NCBI GenBank assembly: GCA_965249765.1
Contig: CBDFMR010000003.1
Span: 124,001 to 188,000, forward strand
Direction of reading: 5' to 3'
DNA: 64,000 nt
From: CBDFMR01 sp965249765
Lineage (GTDB): Bacteria > Bacteroidota > Bacteroidia > Chitinophagales > Saprospiraceae
The stretch's first letter is position 1; each line of letters begins with the position of its first letter. Under the pieces are notes generated by a model. That model was not told where the DNA came from. It did no database searches and saw nothing but the letters and a program-made list of their open reading frames with translations. The position numbers and the translations under genes are program-made. Below are positions 43,601-53,684 of the stretch, piece by piece.

Positions 43601-45404
43601 CGTATATTCCGTTATTGGAGATTACCTGGTTACGTTGATCGCTACAAATGTATGTGGTGATGATACAACCAAACTAACCGTAACAGTTACAGACCTCCCT
43701 GTAGCAAATTTTCAATCTGATATAATGTCCGGGTGTCCGTCATTTGAAGTAGGATTTGATAATTTGTCGTCAGCTAGTTCGACAACGTTCTCATGGACTT
43801 TCGAGGGAGGTGACCCCATGACATCTTCAGTAGAAAACCCTGTCATCACCTACGATACTCCAGGGTCATACGACGTGGAGCTTGTTGCAGGAAATGGCAC
43901 GCAGGAAGATATAATATTGTTGACGGATTTTATCGTTGTAATGGGACAGCCCACAGCAGGATTTGACTTTTCATATAACGGAAATGAGATCGTATTTGAC
44001 AACATGAGTAGTCAGTCCAATGACTATGCTTGGATTTTTGGTGATGGAGAAACGTCAAGCGACATGAATCCTACGCACATTTATGTGAATAACGGAAACT
44101 ACACGGTTCAGCTTATTGCCTCTAATCAATGTGAGCTAGATACCATCGAACAAGCTATTTCGATTGAAGTATACCCTAGGGCGGATTTTTTGACATCTAT
44201 ATCTAATGGATGCCCTGGATTTGAAGTTGATTTCACTGACAACAGCGAGATTGCAGAGTCTTGGAACTGGACATTTGAAGGTGGAGACCCGTTGACCTCT
44301 AATGAACAGAACCCTATGGTTACTTATTATATCCCTGGAGATTATTCCGTCAGCCTCATCGTGACAAATCCATTTGGTGATAGCGAAAAGATAGTTGATG
44401 ATGAGATTCATGTAGACTCACCACCAGTCTCTGATTTTGCTTATTCAGTAAATGCCGCGACGCTTAGTTTTGATAATCTATCCTCTAATGCCACATCGTT
44501 TAACTGGGATTTTGGCGATGGAGAAATGAGCATGGAAGAAAATCCATCGCATATGTACTCCGAGTCGGAAACTTATAGTGTCACCTTAGAAGTGGATGGT
44601 ACTTGTGGAACCGATGCCTACTCAATAGAAATTGACGTGGAAGTGTTACGGCCTGTGATTAATATCATTTACTCTACCGATGAGGCATGTGCTCCATTTA
44701 CCATTAATTTTACAGACGGATCAACCAATAATCCTACACAATGGAATTGGGTGTTCGAGGGAGGTGATCCTGCTACTTCTACAGATCAAAACCCATCAGT
44801 TGTCTTTAACAACCCAGGGGTATTTGATGTCTCTCTAGAAGCTAGCAACGATTTTGGTACATCGACTCTTTTGCTGGAAGATATAATCACCATCTTTACA
44901 CATCCAATAGCCAATTTTGACTTTTCAATGGTTGGAGGTGAAGTGACATTTGATAATATGAGTCAATATGGCGACACATATATATGGGACTTTGGCGATG
45001 GAGAAATTAGCAATGATGAGAATCCTATCCATTCCTATACAATGTCTGGAGATTATACAGTAACGCTGGAGGTCTCGAACATGTGTGGAGAACACACCTT
45101 CACCCAAGAAGTGAATGTAATTGTGTCATCGATAGATGACCTTCCGCTAAGCGTCAAGAGTCTAGAAATATTCCCCAATCCAGGTGACGGAAGCTTCTAT
45201 CTAAAATTAGACGCTCAAGCTTCGAAATTCCTTAAGCTTAGTATTTACGACATTCTGGGTAGAAAAATGGATGTTCAAATCATCGATTTTGATAATGGCA
45301 GGCTAAAGATACTTGTAGACATGATTCATATGGACAGTGGAACATATTTGATATCAATTGAAACAGATCAATTCCATATTGTAAGAAAGTGGGTAAAAAG
45401 GTAA
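40602..45404 (+). CDS. secreted reprolysin-like zinc metalloprotease with 14 PKD domains
   Basis: About 1600 residues. A signal peptide ends near residue 27 (TPSLQGQ). A pro-region follows, then an M12B-like catalytic domain with HELGHNFNASHD (His336, Glu337, His340, His346) and a Met-turn at IMAPSV (Met355). Fourteen PKD domains then run from about residue 386 to 1500 and alternate strictly between two types. Odd ones carry WSFPGG or WTFEGG, even ones carry WDFGDG. The C-terminus, LEIFPNPGDGSFYLKL through GTYLISIE, is a T9SS type A sorting domain. The protein is predicted to be exported and attached to, or released from, the surface. The start is the ATG at 40602 (a TTG lies one codon before). 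A seven-codon TCT run encodes serines in PKD 5. Confidence 0.93.
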   Translation: MKIYMSDLIKGLTYVTALLLTPSLQGQILNTAYDLSETFEEYRIVRNNSTELLEKVRQETGFVNVNIDFGYDKKELELHLSDLFSENYIVNSSDGEINTQRPIPLKGIVRNDNQSFSRITLNHGFIYGFVEQNGERLYIQPLSDFARNVSDELYVAYYNNDVKENPTKHLCASNKAQSKSKYLIPTNNIQLSSVGDCFEVEIALAADWLMHQDHGGVVGTENQITAVLNDVQTNYDDEFADEIKFVISEFWISNCSTCDPWTAGTNAGNILSSFRTWGEAGGFSNPYDVATLWTDRNLNGGTVGVAWFNAICTSFGYNVCEDFTSTSWALRVLWAHELGHNFNASHDGSGSPTIMAPSVNNTSTWSAASINSIQNHYNSRTCLDFCALAPPVADFNYDQNGFCIPITVDFVDVSTNNPVSWLWSFPGGNPTSSIDQNPTGIFYDTPGTYDVTLEATNSVGSNQITKTSIVVVEGPPIPSFDYTITDNNAIFTNTTLNGDSYYWNFGDGFDSTDEHPVHVYVDDGVYTVLLEATNICGTNTTVETIVIATPPVADFVGGPTSGCVVHTVTFTDLSSNNTTSWDWSFPGGSPATSSDQNPIITYNTPGLYDVTLVAINPQGTSTFMETDFVEVFAQPIPQFTYTQNGSEFIFVNSSQNSTSYSWDFGDGNSSTDVHPIHTYMTEGTFTVELMADNNNCPPETTSVTVSVILLPSAQFQVIGDTEGCASFEVEFQDLSGNNPTSWDWSFPGGSPSSSSSSSEQNPTVNYITPGVYDVTLIVSNINGMDTVELENYITVNTDPTAMASYVQNGLEITFTDMSTGADTYTWDFGDGNGSSEASPIYAYNQEGIHDVSLTVENECGSSTYEVTLNLYTIPSADASADVTDGCAPMEVQYSSLASDNTTSWEWSFPGGNPATSTDENPLVTYNTVGSYNVTLEVSNPGGSDMITFTDLITISDVPLSSFNHQSNLLEVDFINTSSDTDSFEWDFGDGMMSSDPDPTHVYSVIGDYLVTLIATNVCGDDTTKLTVTVTDLPVANFQSDIMSGCPSFEVGFDNLSSASSTTFSWTFEGGDPMTSSVENPVITYDTPGSYDVELVAGNGTQEDIILLTDFIVVMGQPTAGFDFSYNGNEIVFDNMSSQSNDYAWIFGDGETSSDMNPTHIYVNNGNYTVQLIASNQCELDTIEQAISIEVYPRADFLTSISNGCPGFEVDFTDNSEIAESWNWTFEGGDPLTSNEQNPMVTYYIPGDYSVSLIVTNPFGDSEKIVDDEIHVDSPPVSDFAYSVNAATLSFDNLSSNATSFNWDFGDGEMSMEENPSHMYSESETYSVTLEVDGTCGTDAYSIEIDVEVLRPVINIIYSTDEACAPFTINFTDGSTNNPTQWNWVFEGGDPATSTDQNPSVVFNNPGVFDVSLEASNDFGTSTLLLEDIITIFTHPIANFDFSMVGGEVTFDNMSQYGDTYIWDFGDGEISNDENPIHSYTMSGDYTVTLEVSNMCGEHTFTQEVNVIVSSIDDLPLSVKSLEIFPNPGDGSFYLKLDAQASKFLKLSIYDILGRKMDVQIIDFDNGRLKILVDMIHMDSGTYLISIETDQFHIVRKWVKR
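42855..42875 (+). repeat. (TCT)7 microsatellite in the metalloprotease gene
   Basis: Seven TCT codons encode a serine run in the loop of the fifth PKD domain, where sister domains have ATSSDQNP-like loops. Length changes would stay in frame. Confidence 0.9.
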
Positions 45405-45433
45405 GAAAAGGGCTCCGAATAGGAGCCTTTTTT
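45405..45433 (+). terminator. intrinsic terminator after the metalloprotease gene
   Basis: GGCTCC and GGAGCC form a short GC-rich stem around GAATA. It is preceded by an A-rich stretch and followed by seven T. Confidence 0.88.
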
Positions 45434-45638
45434 ATTCAAGTATTTTTTGATAGTATATTAATTATTGTAAGTTTGGTAACAAGGACAGTATTTTAATAAG
45501 AATTGGGTGGCAATTGATTGGCTTCTATACACGTTATTTCTTACGTCCGGCTCCCACTTACGAATTTCTTGATTAATTTGAAGTACACTTCGAATGAATA
45601 ACTCGTTGTGGCTGTATTTATATTATTTGAAAACCTCA

Positions 45639-48600
45639 ATGATGAATAGAATTTTACTTGCTTTTTGTGGATTATTCTTGTGTTTGCTAGCATCTGCTCA
45701 ACCCGATGCCTGTACCACTCCAATGGTGTTGACTAATGGAACCCTCGTCGCTGGACAGACTACCGTAGGAATGACGATGGATCCAGGAGTTGATGTTGTA
45801 ACATGTACTGATGATGTAAATACGGTTTGGTATCAATATACATTGGGTGCCGGAGAGACGGGATTTGATATTGTAATCAGCAATACTGTCATTCCCAATA
45901 TGTCTATTTCAGTATGGAATAATGTCTGTGCACCGACAATTCTATATCAAGATTACTGCGGACTCATTGCCGTCCCTCAGACAGAATCTTTTACTTGTCT
46001 GTTACCTGGGACGTATTTCATACAACTAGGAACGACACTTGCTAATGAAGGTACTTATGATATACAGCTCAATGCGCTTACTACTCCTTTTGTAGTGAAT
46101 GATAATTGCGCATCCGCATCTACTATTTCATCACCCGATGGGTCGTTGCCAGCAGAGTCTAATTCTTGTGCTTCATTGGAAGCAGGTGAAACGATTGGTT
46201 CTTGTGTAACAGGACATGACGCATCAGTCTGGTATACTTATACTGTTTCAGATACCATACAAGATTTAACCATTTCTTCGAGCTTGGCAAATGGGAGCAT
46301 TACTGCATTTGAAGATGGACCAGGATGCTTTGGTACAGAATTGGGTTGTGCTGTAGGTGTGGATTTAATATTGGATTGTCTTTTAGAAGGAGCTATAATA
46401 TATATATCAATTAATAGTGCTGCTGTAGATGCTGATGCTTTCAGTGTATCTGTCTCTGAAGGTGCAGCAAGTCCCTCCAATGATGGTTGTGATAATCCTA
46501 AAGTGATTACTTTTACTAATTGTGAACCAGAGCAAATAAATGTTAATACATTGAATGCATGTCCGGAATTATCAGATATGAATTCCGGATGTAATTTTGG
46601 AACAGAAGCCACAGTCTGGTATGAGATTACCATCCCTCCTGGAGGAAACGGGATTATCATTGAAGACGTCTCAGGTACATCTTATGTATCAGTTTTCGAT
46701 GATAGTTGTGTACCTACCGTTATTTATCAGGGTGATAATGGATTCTGTACTCCCGCAGGAACTTCTAACACTTATTTAAACCTAACTGAAAATACTACTT
46801 ACTATATTGCTGTTGGAAATCAGGTAGAAGGAAGCTCTACTTTTAACATTACTGTCTTAGTCCCTCCACGGGGAGATGATCCGGATGGAGTGACAACCAC
46901 AACTGCTGATGACGTGGTTGACCTTGGAATAGGGGGCGGAAGTGACAACAATACTACATGTTGTGCCCAAGGTTTTAATGATGACCCTGTTGTTGATTTT
47001 GCTTTTCAAGCTCCTTGTAATGCGATAAATGATGATGATGCAGTATGGTATATGTTCAATACTGGGGTGGAAGAAGGATTTGATATTTCAGTTAATTTCT
47101 CTGGAGGTGGTAGCGGTGGTTTCCAGGTATACGAAGGAACAGCTGCTGGACCTTCATTGGGTAATGTACTAGGATCATCTTGCGACGCTGCTGATATCGT
47201 GTCTATTGCCAACTGTACAGATAACTCCATCGTTTGGATAAAGATCGGCTCACAAGAAATAAATTGCGGACAGTTCTCATTAGATGTTATGGCGGTCCAA
47301 TGTGGTAGTCCTTATGCTGATGAGTGTATGGATATCGATGGTGCGGTAACTATCAATCCTATTGCAGATGGAGCAACAATTTGCCTTCCATCTTGCAATA
47401 CATATGCCTGTTCTGAAGGTGTTGATTGTGCAGGTAGTGAAGCATCGATATGGTTTGAAGTACAAACTGATGCATCTACTACATCTCTTACAGTGAGCAT
47501 CAATGGAGCCAATTTTACTCCTATAGTTACAGCTGCAACCGGAAATAATTGTACCGACATGGTAACATTAAGTTCATTGCCTCTATGCTCTCCGGACAAT
47601 CCCCTTACCTTTGGGGTAGGCATTAACCAAAGTATATTTATTAACATTTCTGCAGTTGAAGGAACAGGGATGCTTGGAGATTTTGAACTTTGTATTTCTG
47701 CTGTTTCTAATTCATTTGATTGTTATGCTGGAAGCATGACGGTTACTAGACCCGAAAACCCTAGTGAAGATCCAAATGGTCCTTATTGTATAGGCGAAAC
47801 TGTCAATTTCTGCGTTCATATTGATTTTACTGTTTCCTTTTCCCCCCCTCCTAATGGTAATAACGGTCAGTGGATTCAAGGAATAATTCCTGTGGTTAAT
47901 AACGGGTGGGATTTATTGGTCACTCCACTATCAACACAACTAGGACCCGCACCTTCCTTTTGGATAGATGAAGGAAATGTGGGCTATAATTTTCCTAATC
48001 CCAGCTATTCAATAGTGACATTGGCAAATGGAAACCTTGGAATAGAGTATTTGTCTGGCAGTGCAGGATTCAGCACTGGTGAGCCACTACCGGGCGGATG
48101 GTGGCTTACATCACTTGGAGGAGGGCCGTTGTGTACCAGTGACCTTTCTGATCCAGATACAACCTGGGGAGACCCTTTGCCCTTTAATGTTAGTGGTATT
48201 CAGATGTATGATTTTTGCTTTGATCTGACCACGAGGACTCCAGTCGATGAAGACGACTGTATGGATCCTGTTTTATCTGATCTTTCGGTAGATATTTTTG
48301 TCTTTGCTGACGGTGAGACCGGGTGCTATCAAGATTTGTCATGTTCATTGTCTGCGCCTTTGGCTTGGAATGGAAATCTCGCTTGCAACTATCCTCCGGA
48401 TTTGGTTTTTGGTAATACTGATATCTGTTCAGGATTTTCGACCAATGTCGACATCAATACAATAGATAATTCTAATACTCCAATATTCGTTGATCCAATT
48501 AATAATCCGAACATTACTGGTGCTACCAGCCACACTTTTCCCGGTGTAGGAAACATCGATGACATACTGGTTAATATGACCAATATGACGGAAATACAAC

Positions 48601-51600
48601 AGTATGAAGTTCTTGCTCAAGTATCAGGAGCCTCATGTCCTGGTCCAAAATTTATTATTGAGGTAACAGTATATCCACAGCTTCTTATTATGCCAGTGGA
48701 TGGTGATGCATGTGAAAACGAAAATGACGACGCTATGATTAGTATCACAGCTACTGGAGGATCGGGTGTTTATGTTACTTATAAATGGTCTCCACTAACA
48801 AGCAGCACTGACGAACTTACCATTCCACAACCATTGGCAGAAGGAACTTATACATACGATGTAATTGTGACCGATGACCACGGATGTGCAGGAACAACAT
48901 CAGTCGATCTGGTGGTTCATCCAGAAGTTCTATTTGATATAGACCCAATAAATTTTGAAGGATGTTCTGGTGATCCTGATTTTATAGTTACCGTTAATCC
49001 AACATCTGGATCTCCATTCTATTTGTATAATTGGTCGGTTTCTAATAGTCCTGGTCTGATTACTGGTATTGGATTTGGTGAAACTTTTAGTGTAGATCTT
49101 TCTGAATCGATAACATTTGCAGGAATACCGGAAATTATTAGTGTTACAGTGACTGATTTTTATGCTTGTAGTGCTGAAGCTCAAGTACCTATTTTGATCA
49201 ACCTGGAGCCTTTAGTAGATTTGCAATTTGAAACAATAGGTTGCGGAGAAACCGAGCAAGATGTAACGGTTACTGGTATACCACAGATTGGGGGAGTTGC
49301 ACTTACGAGTCAAATTGAATTTTGGGATCTGGATGCGGATACTTTGATAGATGTAAAATTCACTGATACCTGGACCTGGACAATCACTTATGAAGGATTA
49401 TTTGGATTCTTTATACAAGATAGCAATGGTTGTGGTGGAGCCGATTCTATCCAAATAGATTTTGTTGAAGGAGTCCAGCCGTTGGTTACAAGTGTGTCTC
49501 CTATTTGTCTTGGGTCAAATTCTGATCTTGAGGTAACCAATATGGGTGACTTTGTTATGATTGATTGGGGTGATGAGGGCATGGGTTCTCCCGTATCAGT
49601 AAGTCCCATAGTTGATACCTCCTACATTGTCACAGTAACTGACATGGGTGGGTGTATATCGACTGATGAGATACTCGTCGAGGTTAGTCCACTTCCTGAT
49701 ATTATTTTTTCCGGAGCTACCTCATTCTGCTTAGGTGGGAATACGACCATCGATGTAGGAGGTGATCCATCGACATGGACATATACCTGGGAAGACTCAG
49801 GAGGAACCGCCGTTGTAGGTGTAGACTCAAGTGTTAATATTTCAATGCCCGATACTTACACAGTGACGGTTACTGATGAGAATATGTGTACGGACGTGGA
49901 CATGATAGTTATTACCGAGGACACGGAAATTACTGTGAGCATTTCGTCTATTGACATTTGTGACAACTCTTTGGGAACTCTAGATGCAGGACCCGGATTG
50001 GATACCTATCAATGGTATGATCCTAGTGGCGATCCACTAGGAGATCAACAAACACAAGATGTAACCATGCCTGGTTCATACACAGTTAGCGTTACGGATC
50101 AAGGTTGCAATGGTAATGGAATAGGAGTTGTGTCTCAGTTCATTACTCCTTCTGCCTCAGTGACAGATACTGTCATAGTCTGTAACGCAGACAGCGGCAT
50201 AGGTCAGACATTTGTTGACTTCACGATGCAGTCATCCGGGTCCACTGGCTCTTGGGCAGACACTGACAATTCGATGGTAGATATGAGTGACCTGACCAAT
50301 GTAGATTTTAACTTATATGCTGAGGATACACTCACATTTACATTCACTACCAATACTGCTATGGCCCCATGTATAGATGTCTTATACACTATGGAGGTAG
50401 TGATACAGAATTGCTCATGTCCTAATCCAAACGTAAATAACGGACCTGATATATGTAACGATGGTGGAGGTGTTGGTACTATAGTGCTCTCATCTCTAGA
50501 AACTAACAATACTGATCCAGGTACATGGTCTTATTTCCAAGGACCAGAGATCATGATTGATATATCTTCAGGTACATTTGATCCAGATGGACTAATGGGT
50601 GGTACTTATCAGTTTATTTATACCTTGGATAACCCTATAGGTGGCATCTGTCCTCCTGCTGATACGATAAGTATAAATGTTGTAGAGACTCCTGCTGCCA
50701 CCGTTCAATCTGAAGTCAATATTTGTAACGTGGTGTCTTCTATCGGTGTTACAGTTTTGAATTTAGATGCTTTGATATTGACTGGTGCGGGAAGTGGAAT
50801 ATGGATGGATTCTGATGGAACAGGTGTCGACCTATCTGATCCTACTAATGTTGATTTTTTGGGTATATCCCTAGGATCCTATACATTTAATTATTTTGTT
50901 GCAGCTACACCACCTTGCGATCCTATATCACCATCTGTTTTGGTGGCAGTGACCGATTGTTTATGTCCATTTGTTGGTACTAATCTTATATCTAACTTAT
51001 GCGAGGACGATGCTGCCATTGACTTGTCTGATGCAGTCTCGTCAGGGTCCGAATCTGGATCATGGTTTTACAGTGATATGACTCCTGTAGCAGGAGATAT
51101 CTTTGACCCAGTTGTGGAAGGTGTAGGTATTCATCTGCTTACCTTCAAAATTGATAATCCTATGGCAGGATGTGATTCAACATCTACAGAACAGTTTGAG
51201 GTTTTAACCTTGCCGTTTGTTAGTCTAACCTCTGAAGCCAATGTCTGTAATAATACATTGAGTACTGGTCCAACATCTCTTGATTTCGATGGACTAGTAA
51301 TCGATGGATTGGGCCTAGGTACTTGGATGGATTCGGACGGAACAGGTGTGGATTTGATTTCAGATCTTTCCAATGTTGACTTTATCGGAGTTCTTGCTGG
51401 CACATATACATTTACATATCTTGTCGATGCGCCAGATCCATGTATGGGTTTCCCATTGACAATCGATATTAATGTAGGTGATTGTTTATGCCCGTTTATT
51501 GGCACTGATCCTATAGCAAACTTATGCGAGGACGATGCTGCCATTGACTTGTCTGATGCAGTCTCGTCAGGGTCCGAATCTGGATCATGGTTTTACAGTG

Positions 51601-53579
51601 ATATGACTCCTGTAGCAGGAGATATCTTTGACCCAGTTGTGGAAGGTGTAGGTATTCATCTGCTTACCTTCAAAAGTGATAATCCTATGGTAGGATGTGA
51701 TTCAACATCTACAGAACAGTTTGAGGTTTTAACCTTGCCGTTTGTTAGTCTAACCTCTGAAGCCAATGTCTGTAATAATACATTGAGTACTGGTCCAACA
51801 TCTCTTGATTTCGATGGACTAGTAATCGATGGATTGGGCCTAGGTACTTGGATGGATTCGGACGGAACAGGTGTGGATTTGATTTCAGATCTTTCCAATG
51901 TTGACTTTATCGGAGTTCTTGCTGGCACATATACATTTACATATCTTGTCGATGCGCCAGATCCATGTACGGGTTTCCCATTGACAATCGATATTAATGT
52001 AGGTGATTGTTTATGCCCGTTTATTGCGACAACTCCTATTCAGGATCAATGTACAACGAGTGTTCCGTTTTCGTTAGATGCTTTTGTTGACCCGAGCAGT
52101 GAATCTGGATCATGGGTTTTTGAGGATGGATCACCCGTCCCTGGAAATATGTTTGATCCTTCTGGATTCCCTGCTGGACCAGTTACTGTAATATATACTC
52201 TTGATACACCACCGGTTGATCCTATTTGTCCAGACGAGTCACCTCAGGTGATCATGATCCTTGAACAACCTAATGCTGGTACGCCAAATGATCAACCGGA
52301 GTTTTGTGCAGATGAGAGTAGCTTGGCTATGCTGGCTGATATACTAAGTGGTGCAAGTGCCGGTGGTAGCTGGTCTGAAGTATCTGCAGTTCTCTCCACC
52401 GGAGGAGCTTTTGATGCTGTATCTGGCACATTCAATATCACAGGACAGGTTCCTGGCTTATATGAATTTGAATATTCATTTATGACAGTACAGCCATGTA
52501 ATGAAGTCTCTGCAACAGTCCAGATTACAATTCATGAACTTCCTATTGCTGATGCTGGAGGCGATATGACATTAGATTGTACTACTACTTCTGTAACAAT
52601 AGGTGGAACAAGTACGACAAGTGGCGCTGGAATTGAAGTACTCTGGGCAGAAGCAGGTGGAGCAGGCATAGCTGATCCTACTACTTCGATGACTTCAGTT
52701 ACGCAGTCAGGTACATATATCCTGACGGTCACTAATACGCATACGTCTTGTACTGCTACAGATGAAGTAGTAGTCGATATTGATCCATCTACTCCAAGTA
52801 TGAATTTGATTATTGTCCAGCCAAGTTGTTCTGGAGACACAAATGGAAGTATTGAAATAGAAGCTATGGGTGGTGACCCACCTTATTCGTATTCCATTGA
52901 TGGTGTAAATTATGTTGCAAGTCCAGTTTTTAGTGACTTAGGTGCTGGGCAGTTTACTCTATATGTAAGCGACGCGATTGATTGTATTATATCAGCAAAT
53001 GCTGAGATTATTGATCCACCAGTTGTCACAGTTACCGTGACTGCAGATCCTTCGAATATTGAATTTGGAGGAACTATCGATCTTAACTTTACAACCAGTG
53101 TAGATGAAGGAAATATCCAATCATTCGATATTACTGAAGAAGGAATATCGATTGGAAATGGAACATTTATATCAAATATGACCGCTACTCCGGCTGTAGG
53201 TCAGACAGAATACTGTGTAGAAGTAACAGATCTTAATGGCTGTATAGACACAGACTGTACTACTGTTTCGGCTTTTGAGAAAATCATTAAGGAAGTATAT
53301 ATTCCTAATATTTTTAACCCAAATGGGGAACACAATACTAAATTCCTCGTTTTTGGAGGAAGTAATCTTAAGATCGTGAACAGACTATTGATTTTTGATA
53401 GATGGGGTGAAAGGGTATTTAGTGTGGAAAATATTTTACCCAATGACCTTAGTACTGGATGGGACGCAACATTTAACGGCGAACTTGTTACGCAAGGCGT
53501 ATATGTGTATATAGTTGATGTCGAGTTTGAAGATGGAGAAGAGCGCACCATCTATGGCGACGTTACGGTGATTTATTAA
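45639..53579 (+). CDS. giant T9SS type B surface protein (about 2646 aa)
   Basis: I start at the ATG at 45639, which gives a clean signal peptide (MNRILLAFCGLFLCLLASAQ one codon later); a longer frame begins 15 codons upstream but would mask it. The N-terminal third has several cysteine-containing beta domains with the pattern DA/SVWYxxT (DASVWYTYTV, EATVWYEITI, DAVWYMFNT), spaced about 120-150 residues. Ig-like, SprB-like segments follow. Next is a set of about 170-residue modules with LCPFIGT and GSGIWMDSDGTGVDL, two of which are nearly identical. A final SprB-like repeat (CSGDTNGSIEIEAMGGDPPY) precedes the gliding-type C-terminal domain (IPNIFNPNGEHNTKF near residue 2553, DRWGERVFS). A cell-surface adhesin or matrix role is inferred; no enzyme motif is seen. 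Confidence 0.9.
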   Translation: MMNRILLAFCGLFLCLLASAQPDACTTPMVLTNGTLVAGQTTVGMTMDPGVDVVTCTDDVNTVWYQYTLGAGETGFDIVISNTVIPNMSISVWNNVCAPTILYQDYCGLIAVPQTESFTCLLPGTYFIQLGTTLANEGTYDIQLNALTTPFVVNDNCASASTISSPDGSLPAESNSCASLEAGETIGSCVTGHDASVWYTYTVSDTIQDLTISSSLANGSITAFEDGPGCFGTELGCAVGVDLILDCLLEGAIIYISINSAAVDADAFSVSVSEGAASPSNDGCDNPKVITFTNCEPEQINVNTLNACPELSDMNSGCNFGTEATVWYEITIPPGGNGIIIEDVSGTSYVSVFDDSCVPTVIYQGDNGFCTPAGTSNTYLNLTENTTYYIAVGNQVEGSSTFNITVLVPPRGDDPDGVTTTTADDVVDLGIGGGSDNNTTCCAQGFNDDPVVDFAFQAPCNAINDDDAVWYMFNTGVEEGFDISVNFSGGGSGGFQVYEGTAAGPSLGNVLGSSCDAADIVSIANCTDNSIVWIKIGSQEINCGQFSLDVMAVQCGSPYADECMDIDGAVTINPIADGATICLPSCNTYACSEGVDCAGSEASIWFEVQTDASTTSLTVSINGANFTPIVTAATGNNCTDMVTLSSLPLCSPDNPLTFGVGINQSIFINISAVEGTGMLGDFELCISAVSNSFDCYAGSMTVTRPENPSEDPNGPYCIGETVNFCVHIDFTVSFSPPPNGNNGQWIQGIIPVVNNGWDLLVTPLSTQLGPAPSFWIDEGNVGYNFPNPSYSIVTLANGNLGIEYLSGSAGFSTGEPLPGGWWLTSLGGGPLCTSDLSDPDTTWGDPLPFNVSGIQMYDFCFDLTTRTPVDEDDCMDPVLSDLSVDIFVFADGETGCYQDLSCSLSAPLAWNGNLACNYPPDLVFGNTDICSGFSTNVDINTIDNSNTPIFVDPINNPNITGATSHTFPGVGNIDDILVNMTNMTEIQQYEVLAQVSGASCPGPKFIIEVTVYPQLLIMPVDGDACENENDDAMISITATGGSGVYVTYKWSPLTSSTDELTIPQPLAEGTYTYDVIVTDDHGCAGTTSVDLVVHPEVLFDIDPINFEGCSGDPDFIVTVNPTSGSPFYLYNWSVSNSPGLITGIGFGETFSVDLSESITFAGIPEIISVTVTDFYACSAEAQVPILINLEPLVDLQFETIGCGETEQDVTVTGIPQIGGVALTSQIEFWDLDADTLIDVKFTDTWTWTITYEGLFGFFIQDSNGCGGADSIQIDFVEGVQPLVTSVSPICLGSNSDLEVTNMGDFVMIDWGDEGMGSPVSVSPIVDTSYIVTVTDMGGCISTDEILVEVSPLPDIIFSGATSFCLGGNTTIDVGGDPSTWTYTWEDSGGTAVVGVDSSVNISMPDTYTVTVTDENMCTDVDMIVITEDTEITVSISSIDICDNSLGTLDAGPGLDTYQWYDPSGDPLGDQQTQDVTMPGSYTVSVTDQGCNGNGIGVVSQFITPSASVTDTVIVCNADSGIGQTFVDFTMQSSGSTGSWADTDNSMVDMSDLTNVDFNLYAEDTLTFTFTTNTAMAPCIDVLYTMEVVIQNCSCPNPNVNNGPDICNDGGGVGTIVLSSLETNNTDPGTWSYFQGPEIMIDISSGTFDPDGLMGGTYQFIYTLDNPIGGICPPADTISINVVETPAATVQSEVNICNVVSSIGVTVLNLDALILTGAGSGIWMDSDGTGVDLSDPTNVDFLGISLGSYTFNYFVAATPPCDPISPSVLVAVTDCLCPFVGTNLISNLCEDDAAIDLSDAVSSGSESGSWFYSDMTPVAGDIFDPVVEGVGIHLLTFKIDNPMAGCDSTSTEQFEVLTLPFVSLTSEANVCNNTLSTGPTSLDFDGLVIDGLGLGTWMDSDGTGVDLISDLSNVDFIGVLAGTYTFTYLVDAPDPCMGFPLTIDINVGDCLCPFIGTDPIANLCEDDAAIDLSDAVSSGSESGSWFYSDMTPVAGDIFDPVVEGVGIHLLTFKSDNPMVGCDSTSTEQFEVLTLPFVSLTSEANVCNNTLSTGPTSLDFDGLVIDGLGLGTWMDSDGTGVDLISDLSNVDFIGVLAGTYTFTYLVDAPDPCTGFPLTIDINVGDCLCPFIATTPIQDQCTTSVPFSLDAFVDPSSESGSWVFEDGSPVPGNMFDPSGFPAGPVTVIYTLDTPPVDPICPDESPQVIMILEQPNAGTPNDQPEFCADESSLAMLADILSGASAGGSWSEVSAVLSTGGAFDAVSGTFNITGQVPGLYEFEYSFMTVQPCNEVSATVQITIHELPIADAGGDMTLDCTTTSVTIGGTSTTSGAGIEVLWAEAGGAGIADPTTSMTSVTQSGTYILTVTNTHTSCTATDEVVVDIDPSTPSMNLIIVQPSCSGDTNGSIEIEAMGGDPPYSYSIDGVNYVASPVFSDLGAGQFTLYVSDAIDCIISANAEIIDPPVVTVTVTADPSNIEFGGTIDLNFTTSVDEGNIQSFDITEEGISIGNGTFISNMTATPAVGQTEYCVEVTDLNGCIDTDCTTVSAFEKIIKEVYIPNIFNPNGEHNTKFLVFGGSNLKIVNRLLIFDRWGERVFSVENILPNDLSTGWDATFNGELVTQGVYVYIVDVEFEDGEERTIYGDVTVIY
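50994..52026 (+). repeat. tandem 525-bp internal duplication in the giant surface protein gene
   Basis: Bases 50994-51501 recur at 51519-52026 with an offset of exactly 525 bp (175 codons). I count three substitutions in about 508 bp. The unit encodes one module starting near LCEDDAAIDLSDAVSSG. A third, diverged copy of the module precedes it. The offset keeps the reading frame. Confidence 0.93.
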
Positions 53580-53684
53580 TCGTCAATAGGAATTTAAATT
53601 TGGCAAAAACTTTTCGGTACTTACCCGGAAGGCTTTTGCATATTCAAGTGCTATTTTTATCTTAAGAGATGGACCATCTAGATT

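Noticed and set aside
45594..45638. A start 15 codons upstream for the giant surface protein.
   Set aside because: It would put a hydrophobic, aromatic leader (NNSLWLYLYYLKTS) ahead of a standard signal peptide. The ATG pair at 45639 and 45642 fits much better.
47006..53551. Many minus-strand frames of 60-140 codons inside the giant surface-protein gene, two of them near-identical (51131-51544 and 51656-51928).
   Set aside because: They are shadows of the repetitive plus-strand coding sequence. The near-identical pair simply reflects the 525-bp duplication.
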